A stretch of DNA of 64,000 nucleotides from DATJGF01 sp035495315. Its GTDB lineage: Bacteria; Verrucomicrobiota; Verrucomicrobiia; Limisphaerales; UBA8199. Under the pieces are notes generated by a model. That model did no database searches, was not told the origin of the DNA, and worked only from the letters and a program-made list of their open reading frames with translations. Positions 63,129 to 64,000 of this stretch are shown piece by piece. The position numbers and the translations under genes are program-made. The stretch covers positions 1 through 64,000 of the forward strand of contig DATJGF010000241.1 in the NCBI GenBank assembly GCA_035495315.1, given 5' to 3'. Every line of letters begins with the position of its first letter. Positions within the stretch are counted from its first letter, which is position 1.

Positions 63129-64000
63129 ATTTGCGGGTCGTAGCGCATGCCTTTAGCGCTCGATTGAGCCGGTAATCGCAATAAAGTCCACAGCCGGGTG
63201 AACGTCTCGGGTCGAAACCCCATCGCGCGTTTTAGCTGATAATCCCGTTCCAGCACATTCGGGTCTGCTTCCCACCGTCGGAAAGTTTTCCAATCGATGA
63301 AACCGCGGAGCCAGGGAAAGTGCCCATACACCGGGACAGGAAAATCACTGCCGTGAATGATTCGCTCCACCAGTGGCGGGCGAATACAATCGGGAACGTG
63401 CCTTCCGCGAATTGGGACGGTAAAGGCGCTATTGTCACCGTACAGATTCGGGAAGCGGCGCGTCATTTCGGTGAAAATGTGAAAGTATTCTGGATCCGTT
63501 AGTCCGCTTTTCGTGGCGCAATGCGCCGCAATGACCTTTACGCCGCATTCCAGCGGCAACCTGAGCGTCCGAGGATCAGAGAATTCGCTCCGTACGATCG
63601 GAAGGGTATGTTCGCCTCCGGTATGGGCCAGGAGCGGGAGTCCGGCTTCGGCCATCCGTTCCCAAAACCGGATGAAGCGACGATCGTTACAATCGATGTT
63701 CTGGCAATTGGGGAGGCACTTCATCATCACGGCTCCCTCAGCGAGGCAGCGGTTCAATTCCTCCAAGGCGTCCTGGCGTGCCGGGTGGATCGAAACCGCC
63801 GGGAGCAACTCAGGATACTTTCTTGCCAGGCCGAGGACGTAATCGTTTGGAACATAAAACGTGCCCAGATTATCTAGCGGCTGGCCTTGATTATTGTAAA
63901 CACGCTCCTGGGCCAGAATGACGACGGCGCCCAGGGAAGAGCCGCGCACCATCTCGAGCAGTCGTTCTATAAAGAGCCGGTCTAAGTCGCCGTTGAGGGC
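63113..64000 (-). CDS. Amidohydrolase-family metal-dependent hydrolase, 5' truncated
   Basis: The frame is open past the window end at 64000, so the N-terminus is missing; ATG 63952 is internal. Motifs are 'MMKCLPNCQNIDCNDRRFIR', 'HTGGEHTLPIVRSEF', 'KVIAAHCATKSG' and 'HGSDFPVP', the His/Asp ligands of the amidohydrolase TIM-barrel superfamily. Similarity is to the uncharacterised TatD/amidohydrolase-2-type group; the substrate is unknown. Confidence 0.78.
   Translation of the reverse strand, partial: ALNGDLDRLFIERLLEMVRGSSLGAVVILAQERVYNNQGQPLDNLGTFYVPNDYVLGLARKYPELLPAVSIHPARQDALEELNRCLAEGAVMMKCLPNCQNIDCNDRRFIRFWERMAEAGLPLLAHTGGEHTLPIVRSEFSDPRTLRLPLECGVKVIAAHCATKSGLTDPEYFHIFTEMTRRFPNLYGDNSAFTVPIRGRHVPDCIRPPLVERIIHGSDFPVPVYGHFPWLRGFIDWKTFRRWEADPNVLERDYQLKRAMGFRPETFTRLWTLLRLPAQSSAKGMRYDPQIKKPG

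Overview
The window looks like a chromosomal segment of a free-living verrucomicrobium, probably of the Pedosphaera/Limisphaera type. That placement is inferred from gene style. It rests on several sigma factors fused to membrane and sensor segments, a DUF1559-like prepilin pseudopilin, many secreted proteins carrying a 'QSSTDLxxW...FYR' module, a P-domain repeat protein, a tricorn-like protease and secreted glycosidases. No rRNA, tRNA, CRISPR array, phage or transposase gene was found. Housekeeping genes (rplM-rpsI, argC, pyrE, lspA, a RluA-type synthase, fabI, a recD2-like helicase, a principal-type sigma factor) are mixed with secreted and regulatory genes.

Layout. 1-5.6 kb: a truncated PQQ-type beta-propeller protein, a GH123-like glycosidase, a DUF4380-like secreted protein and a small membrane protein. 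6-10 kb: a frameshifted flavin reductase and a tricorn-like protease. 10.3-14 kb: two sigma factors with membrane and sensor extensions, the second followed by a pseudopilin. 14.2-17.7 kb: YceI, a secreted glycosidase and a Ca2+/H+ antiporter. 18.1-24.3 kb: an acyl-CoA dehydrogenase and electron-transfer-flavoprotein (ETF) cluster. 24.3-29.7 kb: a secreted cysteine protease with a co-oriented partner gene, then a duplicated PAP2/vanadium-haloperoxidase protein. 30-38.5 kb: Nudix, HIBADH-like, FIST, pyrE, argC, rpsI, rplM, lspA, RluA-type and PRC-barrel genes. 38.7-41 kb: a response regulator converging on an ECF sigma/membrane protein pair. 41-53 kb: the most unusual region. 53-64 kb: an RCC1-like protein, a third sigma-sensor fusion, a lipoprotein, an Rrf2-sigma70 pair, fabI, a Tyr/His-rich protein, a recD2-like helicase and a truncated amidohydrolase.

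The best candidate for an undescribed system is at 41.17-52.96 kb. Two closely similar stand-alone AraC-type HTH proteins flank a 3,220-residue secreted protein built of about seven proprotein-convertase P-domains without a protease. An array of a 19-20-bp direct repeat (consensus GTCGSTTTTRGACAA, containing the inverted repeat TGTC-N7-GACA) lies in the intergenic region upstream of each of the three genes. I infer that the HTH proteins bind these arrays, regulating themselves and the giant protein.

Other notable signals are a bipartite hairpin repeat (GTAGCG, stem-loop, GTA, stem-loop) in four intergenic copies; a perfect 10-bp-period TTGCAC array upstream of the acyl-CoA dehydrogenase; a recD2-like gene whose conserved N-terminus precedes any standard start codon; and a one-base frameshift in the flavin reductase. 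All functions are read from sequence motifs by eye, with no database search.
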